From: Aldehydirespirator sp965221215
Lineage (GTDB): Bacteria; Actinomycetota; Acidimicrobiia; Acidimicrobiales; Aldehydirespiratoraceae
Assembly (NCBI GenBank): GCA_965221215.1
Contig: OZ244872.1
Coordinates: forward strand, 62,001 to 126,000
DNA length: 64,000 bases
Direction: 5' to 3'
Shown: positions 42,776 to 54,913 of the stretch, piece after piece
How the letters are laid out: each line of letters starts with the position of its first letter
How positions within the stretch are numbered: position 1 is the stretch's first letter
Position numbers and translations under genes: made by a program
The notes under the pieces: model-generated
Told to the model about the DNA's origin: nothing
The model's database searches: none
The model's input: only the letters and a program-made list of their open reading frames with translations

Positions 42776-43551
42776 CGCTCCCAGAGCCCGAGGGCGCGTC
42801 TGTCGAGCCGCCCATCGCCTCCTATCTGGGCGGTCCCGTCCGCACCGGATCGCGCTTCACGCTCTGGCTCGGGCTGATAACTCTGGCCGGGTTGGCCGCG
42901 GTGGCCGTGCTGGGGCTGCTGGCCGTGCCCGCCGACGATGTGCAGGGCGACGCGGTGCGCATCATCTTCGTGCATGTGCCGTCGGCTCTCGGGGCCTACA
43001 CCGCCCTCGGCGTGACTGCGGTGGGCTCAGTGATGTGGCTTTGGCGACGCTCGGTGTGGTGGGACGTCACCGCCCACGCCGGCGCCGAGATCGGGGTTCT
43101 TCTGTGCGGGCTCACGCTGGTCACCGGCATGCTCTGGGGCCGACCCACCTGGGGCACCTACTGGGAGTGGGGCGACGTGCGCCTCGTCACCACCCTCATC
43201 CTGTTCCTGGTGATGGTGGGGTACCTGTCGGTGCGGGCCCTCGGCGGAGACGCCGACTCGGTGGCTACCCGGGCCGCGGTGGTGGGCCTGCTGGGCGGGA
43301 TCAACATCCCCATCGTGAACCGGTCGGTGAACTGGTGGGCCAACCGCACCCTGCACCAGCAGTCCTCCCTCACCGACGGCAAGCTCGAGGACCTCACCCT
43401 GTTCACCCTGTTCCTGGCCCTCGTCGTTGCCGCCATGGCCATCCTGTGGATGATGGTCCACCGCTTCCGCATCGGCTGGCTGGAGCGGCAACTCCAGGCT
43501 CGCGACCTCGAGCGGGCGCTGGCGGACCGGAGAGCCGAGGCCCGACCATGA
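42772..43551 (+). CDS. ccmC: Heme handling protein CcmC
   Basis: This 259-residue membrane protein has six helices. FVHVPSALGAY carries the conserved His of the second helix, and WGRPTWGTYWEWGD is the tryptophan-rich motif that binds heme and CcmE. NRTLHQQ supplies the second His ligand. CcmC attaches heme to CcmE. The ATG overlaps the ccmB stop, and the stop overlaps the ccmD start. Confidence 0.95.
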   Translation: MTLPEPEGASVEPPIASYLGGPVRTGSRFTLWLGLITLAGLAAVAVLGLLAVPADDVQGDAVRIIFVHVPSALGAYTALGVTAVGSVMWLWRRSVWWDVTAHAGAEIGVLLCGLTLVTGMLWGRPTWGTYWEWGDVRLVTTLILFLVMVGYLSVRALGGDADSVATRAAVVGLLGGINIPIVNRSVNWWANRTLHQQSSLTDGKLEDLTLFTLFLALVVAAMAILWMMVHRFRIGWLERQLQARDLERALADRRAEARP

Positions 43552-43673
43552 GCCATGCCGGCTACGTGCTCGGCGCCTGGGGCGCGACCCTGGCCGCGGT
43601 GGGCGTGTACGCGGCCGTTCTGATGACCCGCGGCAGGCGGCTGCTGCGCCGGGCCCGCCAGCACGGCGAATAG
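43548..43673 (+). CDS. ccmD: CcmD-like small membrane protein
   Basis: This 41-residue protein, MSHAGYVLGAWGATLAAV at its start, has one membrane helix followed by a basic tail (RGRRLLRRARQ), exactly the CcmD pattern. CcmD helps release holo-CcmE from CcmC. Its ATG overlaps the ccmC stop by four bases and ccmE follows three bases after its stop. Confidence 0.85.
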   Translation: MSHAGYVLGAWGATLAAVGVYAAVLMTRGRRLLRRARQHGE

Positions 43674-43676
43674 GCC

Positions 43677-44194
43677 GTGAACGTCACCGCCGACGCGGCG
43701 GACCCGGAGCTCTCGCCGCTCACCCCCCGTCCTGCTCGACGCCCGGCCCGGACCAGGCGCTGGATCGCCGCACTGGTGATCGTGGCCGTGGTCGGCGGCG
43801 TGACGCTGCTCGTATCGAACCTGCTCGGCGACGCCGCACTGTTCTTCTACAACGCCGACGAGGCGGTTGAGCGCCGCGACGAGCTCGCCTCGCAGCGCTT
43901 CCGCCTTCAGGGAACGCCCCTGTCGGCGCCGCAGGACGCCTTCTTCGACGATCGGCCCGTGCTGGCCTTTCCCGTCGGCTTCGAGGGGGCGGTGGTGGAC
44001 GTGGTCCACAGCGGCGACCCGCCCGAGCTGTTCCAGCCCGGCGTGCCGGTGGTGCTCGAAGGGGCCTGGCGGCGGGGCCCGGACGGCTGGCACTTCGCAT
44101 CGGACCGGATGCTGGTGAAGCACGACAACGACTACCGCAACCGCGACGACTACACCGAGCGCATCACCGAGGCCGACCAGACCAGCGCACTGCC

Positions 44195-44198
<4 letters not shown>
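43677..44198 (+). CDS. ccmE: Heme chaperone CcmE
   Basis: This 173-residue protein has one N-terminal membrane helix (about 29-50) and an outer beta-barrel domain. LVKHDNDY gives the heme-attachment His and conserved Tyr of CcmE (HxxxY), so it uses the His form and not the archaeal Cys form. It carries heme from CcmC to CcmF. The GTG start is 43677 and the stop overlaps ccmF. Confidence 0.92.
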
Positions 44199-46143
<1,945 letters not shown>

Positions 46144-46147
<4 letters not shown>

Positions 46148-46692
46148 GCCGCGGTGGCCGTCGGCGGGCGGTGTGGATCGCCCTGCCGGTGGCGGCTGCG
46201 GCGGCGCTGCTGGTGCTGGTGCTGGCCACCCGCGACTCTGCTTTCGAGCGCAAGGCCTCCAGCCCCATCCTGGGCGCTCTGGCACCCCCGGTCGCGGGCG
46301 CGACCATGACGGGCGAGCAGTTCGACCTCGACGACTGGCGCGGCCGGTGGGTGATCGTCAACTTCTTCCAGAGCACCTGCGTGCCGTGCATCGTCGAGCA
46401 CCCCGAGTTGGTGGCCTTCGACGAGCGCCACGCCGCGGCCGGCGACGCCCGGATCGTGTCGGTGGTGTTCGACGACACCGTCGAGAACGTGCGGGAGTTC
46501 TTCGCGGTCCACGGCGGCGACTGGCCGGTGCTGGCCACCGGCGCGAGGGAGGCGGCCGTGGCCTACGGCGTGACCGGCGTGCCCGAGTCGTACCTGGTGG
46601 CCCCCTCAGGGGTGGTGGTGTGGAAGCAGCTCGGTGGCGTGACCGCCGACGGCATCGACGACGTGATCGTCCAGCTCACGACCGATCCATGA
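46144..46692 (+). CDS. ccmG: Thiol:disulfide oxidoreductase CcmG/DsbE
   Basis: This 182-residue thioredoxin-like protein has an N-terminal membrane anchor (about 10-28). FFQSTCVPCIVEHPEL holds the CxxC redox pair, and GVTGVPESYLV carries the cis-Pro of thioredoxins. It reduces the heme-binding cysteines of apocytochromes before ligation. The start overlaps the ccmF stop, and the stop overlaps ccmH. Confidence 0.93.
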
Positions 46693-48053
46693 GCCGCCGA
46701 GGGATGGGCTGGATTGCGGCTTTGCTGGTTGCCGCGGGCGCGTTCACATTCGGAGCGCTCGACGAGGGTCCTCCCAAGACCAACGCCGACCGGGTCCGCG
46801 CCCTGGCCGAGGACTTCGCCTGCCCGGTTTGCGCGGGCCAGTCGGTGGCCGAGAGCGACGTGCCGGTGGCCCGCGAGATACGGCGCCAGATGGCGGTGTG
46901 GGTGGACGAGGGCCGCAGCGACGCCTACATCCGCGACCAGCTGGTGGCCGCCTACGACGTGGACATCGACTACAACCCCTCAGGCTCGGGCATCACCAGC
47001 CTGGTGTGGATCCTGCCGGTGCTGGCCGGCGGCGGCATTGCAACCGTGGTGGTGGTGATGCTTCGCTCGGGTCGATCCGAGCCGGCGCAGCCCGCGGCGG
47101 GAGGACGCCGACGCTGGCGCAACGCGGCGGTGTGGACGGTCGCCATTGTGGTGGTGGCCGGCGGGGCGGGCCTGCTCGTGGCCCGCTCCTCGGGGAGCCG
47201 CAGCGCCGGCGGCTCGGTCAGCGGCGAGATCCGGGTCACCAGCCGGGAGCTGATCTTCGAGGCCCAGCAGCGCCTGGGCACCGGCGACATGGACGGGGCC
47301 ATCGCCGCCTACGACGAGGCGCTCGAACTGCAGCCCTCCAACGCCGAGGCGCTCACCTACCGGGGCTGGCTCACGTCGCGGCAGGGTGATCTCGACACCG
47401 CCGCGGAGTATCTCGACGACGCCATCGCCGTTGATCCTGCCTACCCCGACACCCGCCTGTTCCGCGCCATCGTGGCGCTGGAGCAGGGCGACGGATCGGC
47501 CGCCGCGCTGGAGCTTGCCGCCTTCGACTCGCTGGACCCGCCCCCCTACGCCGAGGAGCTGCTGGCCCAGTCGCAGGTGCGAGAGCGCGTGGCGGCAGCC
47601 CGAGACGCGGCTGCGCTGGCCGCGGTGGACGCCTTGGCCGCCCTCGATGAGCGGCCCGCCTTCAGCGAGACCGAGATGGGCGTGCCGGACGCGCTCGCCG
47701 CGGCCGAGGCTCTGGCCAGGCGGGGTGATCTGCTTGAGGCGGTGCGGCTTCTCGACTGGGTGCTGGAGTCGCGCCCCGACGACCCCGACGTGCTGGCCGG
47801 CCGGGGCTGGCTGCTGGTCCGCAGCGGCGATCCCGAGCTGCTGGCGCTCGGAGTCGAGTACCTCGACGCCGCCCTGGCCGCCGACCCGTTCAACCCCTCG
47901 GGGCTGGTCTACCGGGCCTTCGCACGATGGCAGCAGGCCGAAATCGCCGGAGCCCGAGCCGACCTCGAAGCCTTCGACCGGCTCGACCACCGGCCACCAG
48001 ACCTAGACCGACTGGTAGAAGATCAGGGCCTGCGAGCCGCCCTCGGCAGCTGA
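46689..48053 (+). CDS. CcmH-CcmI fusion (cytochrome c maturation, TPR protein)
   Basis: The first part of this 454-residue protein is CcmH: a signal anchor, then DFACPVCAGQSVAESD with the CxxC pair, and a second membrane helix near 105. A third membrane helix (about 142-165) leads to a TPR domain, for example TGDMDGAIAAYDEALELQPS, as in CcmI. CcmH and CcmI are separate proteins in many bacteria; fusion has been seen in some System I operons. It completes the operon. The TPR part would hold the apocytochrome. It is the last coupled gene. Confidence 0.88.
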   Translation: MSRRGMGWIAALLVAAGAFTFGALDEGPPKTNADRVRALAEDFACPVCAGQSVAESDVPVAREIRRQMAVWVDEGRSDAYIRDQLVAAYDVDIDYNPSGSGITSLVWILPVLAGGGIATVVVVMLRSGRSEPAQPAAGGRRRWRNAAVWTVAIVVVAGGAGLLVARSSGSRSAGGSVSGEIRVTSRELIFEAQQRLGTGDMDGAIAAYDEALELQPSNAEALTYRGWLTSRQGDLDTAAEYLDDAIAVDPAYPDTRLFRAIVALEQGDGSAAALELAAFDSLDPPPYAEELLAQSQVRERVAAARDAAALAAVDALAALDERPAFSETEMGVPDALAAAEALARRGDLLEAVRLLDWVLESRPDDPDVLAGRGWLLVRSGDPELLALGVEYLDAALAADPFNPSGLVYRAFARWQQAEIAGARADLEAFDRLDHRPPDLDRLVEDQGLRAALGS

Positions 48054-48180
48054 GCCCAGAGCGAGCTGCTTATCGGGCGGATCCATTCAGGATGCCCCGA
48101 AGTGTCACATCGGTGAGCTATCTTCACAGAGTCCATCGAGGTTCGGTGAAGCAGCGGGACAGTTATATGAGGCAAGTGTC

Positions 48181-50732
48181 ATGGCCCGACGAGCACGCAC
48201 GCGTGAGACGACGATAAACGGTCGTCTCGCCCTCGCGCTTGGCGGCCGGCATCCCCGATGGGAAGTGCAGGCAGAGTCCACTCGCGTCGTCGCAGACGCA
48301 GCGGCCAAGGCGCCCGACATCATCGTGAGAATGGCCGGGGGCATCTCGGTCGTCATTGAGACTGAGTACGAGCCCGCACCGAGTGTGGAACTGGATGCCG
48401 CTACGAGGCTCGGGGTTACGCTGGCCCACGACGGGGAGCCTGTCGAGCAGGTGGTCGCCGTGCGCCTGCCTGACGACCTGAGCCGGGTTCGTCAGGCCGA
48501 TCTATCGGCAGCGCTGACGCAGGCCGAGTTCCGCTACTGCGTCCTCATTCACACGGGTGCTGACACGCCGGACAGATTCCCCAAGGCCGGGTTCATATGC
48601 GGGGATCTTGATGCGCTCGCCAGCTTCATCGAGTCGATTGCGGTGTCCGAGCGCAGGCTGGCGCAAGCAGTAGATGTTCTTGAGGAGGGTGTCGCCGAAT
48701 CGGCTGCTGTTCTCCGGCATCGGCTCGCTCCGCAGCGACAGGCGGTGCTTGATGCCATGGGCGAGGCCCTCCACCAGACCGACGGCGAGCAGACGTCGCG
48801 CATGGCGATGACCATCGTCGCCAACGCTCTCACGTTTCATTGTGCTATCTCTTCGACTCATCCTCAGATTGCTCCGTTCGAGTCGCTGCGCTCCGCGGGC
48901 GAGCTGTTGCCGAGCACGCTGCTGGACGCCTGGGATGCCATTCTCGAGATCAACTACTGGCCGATCTTCGAGATTGCGCGCCGGGTTCTGGCACCGCTGC
49001 CCGCGGATGTGTTCCGAGATGTTCTAGGGCGGCTGGCCGGGGTGGCTGAGAGGCTCGTCGGTATAGGCGTGACCACAACCCAGGAGATGGCCGGGCAGAT
49101 GTTCGGCCGCCTGATCGCCGACCGGAAGTTCCTCGCCACGTTCTACACGCGGCCGCCTTCGGCCTATCTGCTCGCTGAGTTGGCCGTGGCCCGTCTGACA
49201 CATGACTTTTCGGATCGAGGCTCGCTCAAAGCGCTGAAAGTCGCCGATTTGGCCTGCGGCACGGGTGCCCTGCTGTCGGCGGCATATGGGCGGATAGTGG
49301 CGAGGACCCGCCGTGCCGGCCTGGACGATGCCGAGTTGCATGCATCCTTCATGGAGCGGGTGCTTGTCGGTGCCGACATCATGCCTGCGGCCGTGCATGT
49401 GACGGCATCGATGCTGTCGGCCGTGCATCCCGCGGTGCCCTTTGGTGACACCAACATCCACCTGATGCCTTACGGTCGACAAAGTTCCCCGGACACAGCT
49501 GTTGAGGGGGCGTCGGTGGCGGCTATCGGATCCCTTGAGTTGATCGATGATGTGGAAGCCGCTTCCTTGTTCGGCTCTGGTCGCAGTGCCGCCTCGGGTG
49601 CTCAATCGGGAATCACGACGGTGTCCGAGCACATGTTCGTGCTTGATCACCGGTCCGCCGATCTGGTGATCATGAATCCGCCGTTCGCTCGGACGGTTGG
49701 CCAGGAAGGGGATCGCGTCGGCGTGCCTCGGCCTGCATTCGCCGGATTTGGAACCACCGCCGCCGAACAGGAGTCCATGAGCGTGCGGCTCGCGGCAATC
49801 GGCATCTACCGGCGGGGTGGAGGGGCCGCTGGACGTGGCCATGCGGGCCTCGCGTCGAACTTCCTTGACCTTGCCCATGCCAAGGTCAAGCCCGGCGGGA
49901 TCGTCGCCTTCGTACTGCCGGCTACCTTCGTCGTGTCGAGCGCGTGGTCCGCCGCTCGAAGGCTGCTGGCCGAGCATTACCGCGACATTGTGCTGGTTTC
50001 CATTGCCGCGCACGGTGCTACCGATCGAGCCTTCTCCGACGATACAGCCATTGCCGAGGTGCTTGTGGTGGCTACCCGAAAGCATTCCTCCGTTCCCGAC
50101 CAGCGATCAAGCGTGGAACGTGCCGAGGAGACCTCGGTTCGCTGGGTGGGGCTTGCCGAACGTCCGTCTGTCGTCGCCGAGTCTCTTGAGGTAGCGGCCG
50201 CGATTGCCCATCACATCGACACCGGACAGCCTTCTGGCGAGTTGAGGATCGGGGATGAACGCTTGGGCGTGATCGGCACCGGCCGTTTGGCTGATGGCGG
50301 GTTCGGTCAGCTGGCGGAGTTGCGCCTGGCCGCCACTGCAATGGCACTGTTGGACCAGCGGCTCGACCTGCCGAGGCATCAGCCAATGAAGGTGCCGATC
50401 GCGCCGATGAGAGAGCTCGGCGTGGCTGGTGCGGGCAATGCGGCCATTGGCGTAAAGCCGAAATCTGCGGGTCCGATCGAGCGTGGCACGGGCGCATACG
50501 CTGCTCCCTTCTGGATTCGCAGCCTCGAATCGGATCGCGAGTTGTGGCGGGCTGCTTCCTATCCCGTCCTGTGGGCGCACAACGCACGCTCTGGACGTGA
50601 GAGCAGGCTCGAAATCGCCCCCGATGCGTACGGCGAGTTGCGCCCTGGTTCCACCGAGGAGCATGCACGCCACGTTTGGCGAGTCACAGCGTCTCGGGTT
50701 CATGTGAATCTCGAGTTCCGGTTGAACAGTCA
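48181..50732 (+). pseudogene. DNA adenine methyltransferase gene, 5' part, split by an insertion sequence
   Basis: These 850 codons encode most of an N6-adenine methyltransferase. Motif I is DLACGTGAL (about residue 357) and motif IV is NPPF (about 498). The N-terminal PDIIVRMAGGISVVIETEY is a possible nuclease-like strand pair, but a complete PD-(D/E)XK site is not evident. The gene stops being itself at the target duplication AACAGTCA (50725-50732); beyond it the frame runs into IS DNA and ends at 50805. Removing the IS and one target copy restores a 1002-residue frame ending at 52640. It may be an orphan methylase or a type IIG-like or BREX-like enzyme. Confidence 0.85.
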
Positions 50733-52175
50733 GGTGGCGTCCCAGATTGGGTGTAATAGCGGTTGGGGCGCAGGTTCCGGTGGTCATGTTAGGCGGCGCG
50801 TGTGACGGTGTGGTCGGGCTGGTCGGTGTTGGTGTGGGCGGGTTGGTGGAGTTGGTGGCGCAGCTCGGTGAGGGCTCGGGCGATGGCGGGTGTGTAGGTG
50901 AGGCCTCGCCAGCCGTTTGAGGCCCGGTCGAGCACGGCCCAGACCAGTGTGAGGCAGGACGCTTCGCCGGGGAGCCGGCCGATGACTTTGACTCGTCGGC
51001 GGGTCTCGCCGAAGGTGCGCTCGATCAGGTTGGTGTGGCGGATCCTGCGCCAGTGTGCGGCGGGGAGCCGCAGGTGCGCGGTGAGCGCTTGGCGGTCTGC
51101 GAGCAGGCAGCGCACGGCGGCGGGGAACTCGCGCTGGTAGCGGCGGGCGAAGCCGTCGATGCCGGCTTGTGCTGCGCTCACCGCTTCCTGGCCGGGCTCG
51201 ATGTCGTCGTCGAGGTCGAAGATCGCCCAGAACGCGGCCTTGAGTTCGTCGCGGCGACCGGCGGGGACCTTGGCCAAGACATTGCGGGCGCGGTGGATGA
51301 GGCACCGCTGGCGCAGCGACTGCGGCATCTTCTGCTCGACGGCGCCGATCAGGCCTGCCGCGCCGTCTGAGACGACCAGCAGCGGGGACCGCAGCCCCCG
51401 TTCGGCGAGGTCGTCGAGGAACCCGGCCCAGGCGTCATAGGACTCGTCGCCGCCGGGCTCCACGGCCAGCAGCACCGGCCGCCCGAGGGTGGTGATGCCG
51501 TAGGCGACCAGCACCGGCTCAGCGCGCGACCCGCCGTGCATCTTGAAGTGGCTGCCGTCAACGAACAGGTAATCCAGCTCGATATCGGAGAGGTCTGAGC
51601 TGCGGAACGTGTCGAACTCGTCGCGCAGCCGCGCGCAGATCCGCGACGCGGTGGACCTCGACAAGGCGGCCTCCGGTCCCAGCGCCTCCGCCAACAGGGC
51701 CTCGATGTCGCGGTCTGACAGGCCCCGCACCCACGCCGAGATCACCAGCGCCTCCAACGGCTCGCTGCGCACCACGCCCTTGCCCAGCAACTGCGACGCG
51801 AACGCCTCGGTGGTGTTGCGCAGCTTCGGGCGCTTCAGCGCCAGGGGCCCCGCGGTGGTCTTGACCGTCACCTCGCCGTAGCCGTTGCGCTGCCCGGCCC
51901 GCCCGCCGCCGGCGCGGGAGTTCCAGCCCCGGCCCAGCCAGGAGGTGACCTCGTCCTCGAGGACCTGCTGCAACACGAGCCGCGCCGACAGGCGCATCAC
52001 CTCCTCGAGCACCTCGGCGATGTCGCGGCCCGAGCCGAACAACTCGTCGATCTCGGCGCGGACAGCTTCTGTGGGCGATACTCGTGCAGGCACGGGCGTA
52101 GGTCTCCTTCTTGAGTTGAGGTTCTCGAAGGAACCTACGCCCCTGCTGCTATTACACCGGCGATGAGACGCCACC
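50733..52175. mobile_element. IS256-family insertion sequence
   Basis: The 1443-bp element has terminal inverted repeats at 50733-50762 and 52146-52175. The left end reads GGTGGCGTC and, after a variable stretch, GGTGTAATAGC; the right end is its inverse with about six mismatches in 30. The 8-bp direct repeat AACAGTCA flanks it at 50725-50732 and 52176-52183, as expected for this family. It holds one transposase gene on the minus strand and no passenger gene. Its insertion splits the methyltransferase gene. Confidence 0.95.
50789..52093 (-). CDS. IS256-family transposase
   Basis: This 434-residue mutator-type transposase has the DDE residues in LDYLFVDGSHFK, VVSDGAAGL and RHTNLIERTFGETRRRV. 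The N-terminal region is helical and DNA-binding. GTG 52093 was chosen because AAGGAG lies 14 bases upstream and because the longer frame extends into the inverted repeat. The gene is intact, so the element is likely active. It reads opposite to the disrupted methyltransferase gene. Confidence 0.93.
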   Translation of the reverse strand: MPARVSPTEAVRAEIDELFGSGRDIAEVLEEVMRLSARLVLQQVLEDEVTSWLGRGWNSRAGGGRAGQRNGYGEVTVKTTAGPLALKRPKLRNTTEAFASQLLGKGVVRSEPLEALVISAWVRGLSDRDIEALLAEALGPEAALSRSTASRICARLRDEFDTFRSSDLSDIELDYLFVDGSHFKMHGGSRAEPVLVAYGITTLGRPVLLAVEPGGDESYDAWAGFLDDLAERGLRSPLLVVSDGAAGLIGAVEQKMPQSLRQRCLIHRARNVLAKVPAGRRDELKAAFWAIFDLDDDIEPGQEAVSAAQAGIDGFARRYQREFPAAVRCLLADRQALTAHLRLPAAHWRRIRHTNLIERTFGETRRRVKVIGRLPGEASCLTLVWAVLDRASNGWRGLTYTPAIARALTELRHQLHQPAHTNTDQPDHTVTRAA

Positions 52176-52183
52176 AACAGTCA

Positions 52184-52640
52184 ACGACTTGGATCGTGTC
52201 TCACCCCCAAGGAGTGCATCGGTGGGCGGGCATGGCCGAGCTTCATGGCGAAGGCGCTTGCCTGGGAGGTGCCGATAGTCCTGTGGTTGAATACGACTCT
52301 GGGTCTGTTGGGTCGCTGGTGGGTGGGATCGCGTCAACAGAAGGGCCGCTCGATCCTGTCGGTCGGGCGCATCGGGGAGATTCCGGTTCTCGACTGCCGC
52401 GCCTTGAGTAGCGAGGCGCTTGCGGAGGCGACGGAAGTCTTCGCTCGCTTCCGCGTCAGAGAGTTCCTCCCCGCCAATGAGGCTTATCGAGACGAGGTGC
52501 GCTGCGAACTCGACCAGGCCGTGCTCTGCGACTTGCTTGGCCTGCCGGAGTCGATCCTCGAGCCTTTGGACACGCTGCGCCATCAGTGGTGCCGCGAACC
52601 GACGGTCCACGGCGGCAAGCCGACCCGACCCGCCGGGTGA
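52184..52640 (+). pseudogene. Methyltransferase gene, 3' part beyond the insertion sequence
   Basis: This segment continues the methyltransferase frame after the insertion: LGSCLTPKECIGGRAWPSF and then LWLNTTLGLLGRWW, typical of the C-terminal recognition region of such enzymes. An ATG at 52245 could start an independent 131-residue product, but a separate function is unlikely. The reading frame matches the 5' part exactly when the IS and one target copy are removed. Confidence 0.85.
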
Positions 52641-52712
52641 GGTGGAATCTATGGGCCGATGCGCGTTGGGCCGTGAGATCATCTGCGAGAAGGCGAGCTA
52701 ACGTCGCTGCCG

Positions 52713-54095
52713 ATGGTCCGCAAGTTACTTGACCCGGGCTCGGCGGCAGCGGGGCGGAGTTGGCGTCCCGGTGTCCGCTGGATCCCGGCTGCGCTGGCTG
52801 TGACTCTGCTGGCCCTCGGATGCGGCGCCGAGGATTCGCGCCCTGACGCGGAGGCGGCGGGCGATGCCGAGCCCCCTGTGGTCGTTTCCGGGCCGAGCGA
52901 CGCCACGGACGAGGCCGCGCCGTCCGATGACGCGGTGCCGGCGGAGCCAGTCGACACGCCCTCGGCAGAGACGATGCCGGCCGCGCCGGAGCCGGCGCCA
53001 TCGGGGCAGGAGCAGGCACCGTCTGAGCAGGCCGGGCCGATCCAGTCGACGGCCCGCGAGGATGTGATCAGCGCGCTGCACGACCCGTTCAACCCCGAGC
53101 ACCCGGAGCCGCTCATCGATCTGTCGGAGGTTCGCGGGGTGGTGCCGCCCGACTCCATACCCGCCCTCGATGACCCCGCCTTCGAGCCGGCCGCAGAGGT
53201 GGAGTGGCTGGCCGACGTGGAGCCGGTGCTGGCGCTGGAGGTCAACGGCGACGCCCGGGCCTATCCGCTGCGAATCATGACCTGGCACGAACTCGTCAAC
53301 GGCACCGTGGGCGGGGTGCCGGTCACGGTGTCGTACTGCCCGCTGTGCAACTCCGCGGTGGCCTACGACCGGCGGGTGGGGGACCGCATCCTCGACTTCG
53401 GCACCTCCGGCGCGCTGTTGAACTCGTCGCTGGTGATGTACGACCGCCAAACCGAGAGCCTCTGGTCGCACTACACCGGCCAGGCGGTGGTCGGCCACCT
53501 CGTCGGCGCCGAACTGGACTTGATCCCGGTGCAGACGGTGTCGTTCGAGGCGTTCCTGACATCGCACCCCGACGGTGAGGTGCTCGGCCTCGACACCGGC
53601 CATTTCCGCCGCTACGGGCAGAACCCCTACGAGTCCTACGACTCCAACAGCCGGCCCTTCCTGTTCAGCGGCCCCACCGACGACCGGCTCGATCCGATCG
53701 CCAGGGTGGTCGCCCTGCGAGACGGTGCCGAGGGGGTGGTCATCCCCACCGAGGTGCTGGCCGAGCGCCGGGTGGTGCCCTTCGCCTTCGCCGGCCGTGA
53801 GCTGGTGGCAGTGTTCGAGCCGGGCACGGCCAGCGCTCTCGACAGCGCCCTGATCTCCGAGGGCCGCGACGTCGGCGCCACCGGCGTGTTCGTGCGCTCG
53901 CTCGACGGTCGTCCGCTGGAACTGGTGCCGGCCGAGGGCGGTGGCTTCGTGGATGCGGCCAGCGGCGCGTTCTACGACATCCTGGGCCGGCCGGCGGACT
54001 CGGGTGCCGACGCGCTGGAACCGGTTGAGCATCTCGACACGTTCTGGTTCGCGGCCGCCGCCTTCTATCCCGATGCCGAGATCATCGGGCAGTAG
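52713..54095 (+). CDS. DUF3179-domain lipoprotein
   Basis: This 460-residue protein has a signal sequence with lipobox LALGC (Cys37), then a proline- and acid-rich linker to about residue 112. The DUF3179 domain follows with TWHELVNGTVGG and VTVSYCPLCNSAVAYDR, the family's conserved CxxC-like segment. The biochemical role of DUF3179 is not known. It would be anchored on the outer face of the membrane. The next gene is about 100 bp downstream on the same strand. Confidence 0.88.
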   Translation: MVRKLLDPGSAAAGRSWRPGVRWIPAALAVTLLALGCGAEDSRPDAEAAGDAEPPVVVSGPSDATDEAAPSDDAVPAEPVDTPSAETMPAAPEPAPSGQEQAPSEQAGPIQSTAREDVISALHDPFNPEHPEPLIDLSEVRGVVPPDSIPALDDPAFEPAAEVEWLADVEPVLALEVNGDARAYPLRIMTWHELVNGTVGGVPVTVSYCPLCNSAVAYDRRVGDRILDFGTSGALLNSSLVMYDRQTESLWSHYTGQAVVGHLVGAELDLIPVQTVSFEAFLTSHPDGEVLGLDTGHFRRYGQNPYESYDSNSRPFLFSGPTDDRLDPIARVVALRDGAEGVVIPTEVLAERRVVPFAFAGRELVAVFEPGTASALDSALISEGRDVGATGVFVRSLDGRPLELVPAEGGGFVDAASGAFYDILGRPADSGADALEPVEHLDTFWFAAAAFYPDAEIIGQ

Positions 54096-54198
54096 GTCGA
54101 TGCCCCCGTCCGAGACTCTGGCCGGGCAGCCTCGCCCGACGGCGCCGGATCGGCTTGAGTGTGGTCCCCCGGACGCCGGGAGAGAGGACGGTAACCCC

Positions 54199-54780
54199 AT
54201 GTCTGAGACGCTGACCGACACCTTCACCGTCGGCTGGACGGCCATGGCCGACGGCACCGCCGAGGACTACACCCAGCTTTCGGGGATCTTCGAGGGCCAC
54301 GCCCGAGACACGCTGGTGCCGCACCTGCTGTCGGTGATGCGACTGCTCGAGGGGCCCACCCTGGGATACCAGATCGACCGGGCCCGCCATTGCCGCCAGT
54401 CGGCCACTCGGGCTCTGCGCAACGGCGAATCCGACGAGTTCGTGGTGGCCGCGCTCCTGCACGACGTCGGCGATGTGCTGGCCCCCGACAACCACAGCGC
54501 GGTGGCCGCCGCCATCGTTGCCCCCTATGTGAGCTCTGAGACTGAGTGGGTGGTGCGCCACCACGGGCTGTTCCAGGGCTACTACTACTTCCACCACCTC
54601 GGCGGCGACCGCCACGCCCGGCAGCGCTACTCAGAGTCGCCGCACTACGACCGCTGCGTCGACTTCTGCGCCTCCTACGACCAGAACTGCTTCGACCCCG
54701 ACTACGACGACCTCCCGATGGAAGACTTCGTGCCCCTGCTCAACCAGGTCTTCTCCCAACCCCCGCAATACACGGCGTAA
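54199..54780 (+). CDS. HD-domain protein related to PhnZ-type oxygenases
   Basis: This 193-residue HD-domain protein has DRARHCRQSATRA and VVAALLHDVGDVL with the HD metal pair, then VRHHGLFQGYYYF with further His. The arrangement resembles PhnZ-like diiron oxygenases and related HD proteins of unknown substrate. The ATG at 54199 follows GAGAGAGGA; the longer frame upstream overlaps the DUF3179 gene. It ends just before a dispersed repeat and converges on a phosphatase gene. Confidence 0.75.
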   Translation: MSETLTDTFTVGWTAMADGTAEDYTQLSGIFEGHARDTLVPHLLSVMRLLEGPTLGYQIDRARHCRQSATRALRNGESDEFVVAALLHDVGDVLAPDNHSAVAAAIVAPYVSSETEWVVRHHGLFQGYYYFHHLGGDRHARQRYSESPHYDRCVDFCASYDQNCFDPDYDDLPMEDFVPLLNQVFSQPPQYTA

Positions 54781-54783
54781 TTC

Positions 54784-54900
54784 GCCGAGCGAATAGGGGC
54801 CGAGCGAATAGGCGAGTGAATCCGGCCCATTACGGGTGAGGCCGTTGGGCTGGGGTGCCGGGGTTCGAGCGGCCCGCGAGCGAAGCGAATTGGAGCGGGG
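54784..54900 (+). repeat. Composite dispersed intergenic repeat with a short tandem start, copy at 54.8 kb
   Basis: GCCGAGCGAATAGG occurs twice in tandem (54784-54797 and 54799-54812), followed by GCGAGTG and, after a variable middle, CGAGCGGCCCGCGAGCGAAG with CGAATTGGAGCGGG to about 54900. The order of elements is the same as at 9314-9397. It fills the 133-bp gap between the convergent HD and phosphatase genes. Confidence 0.6.
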
Positions 54901-54913
54901 GATCGGGTGCTGC

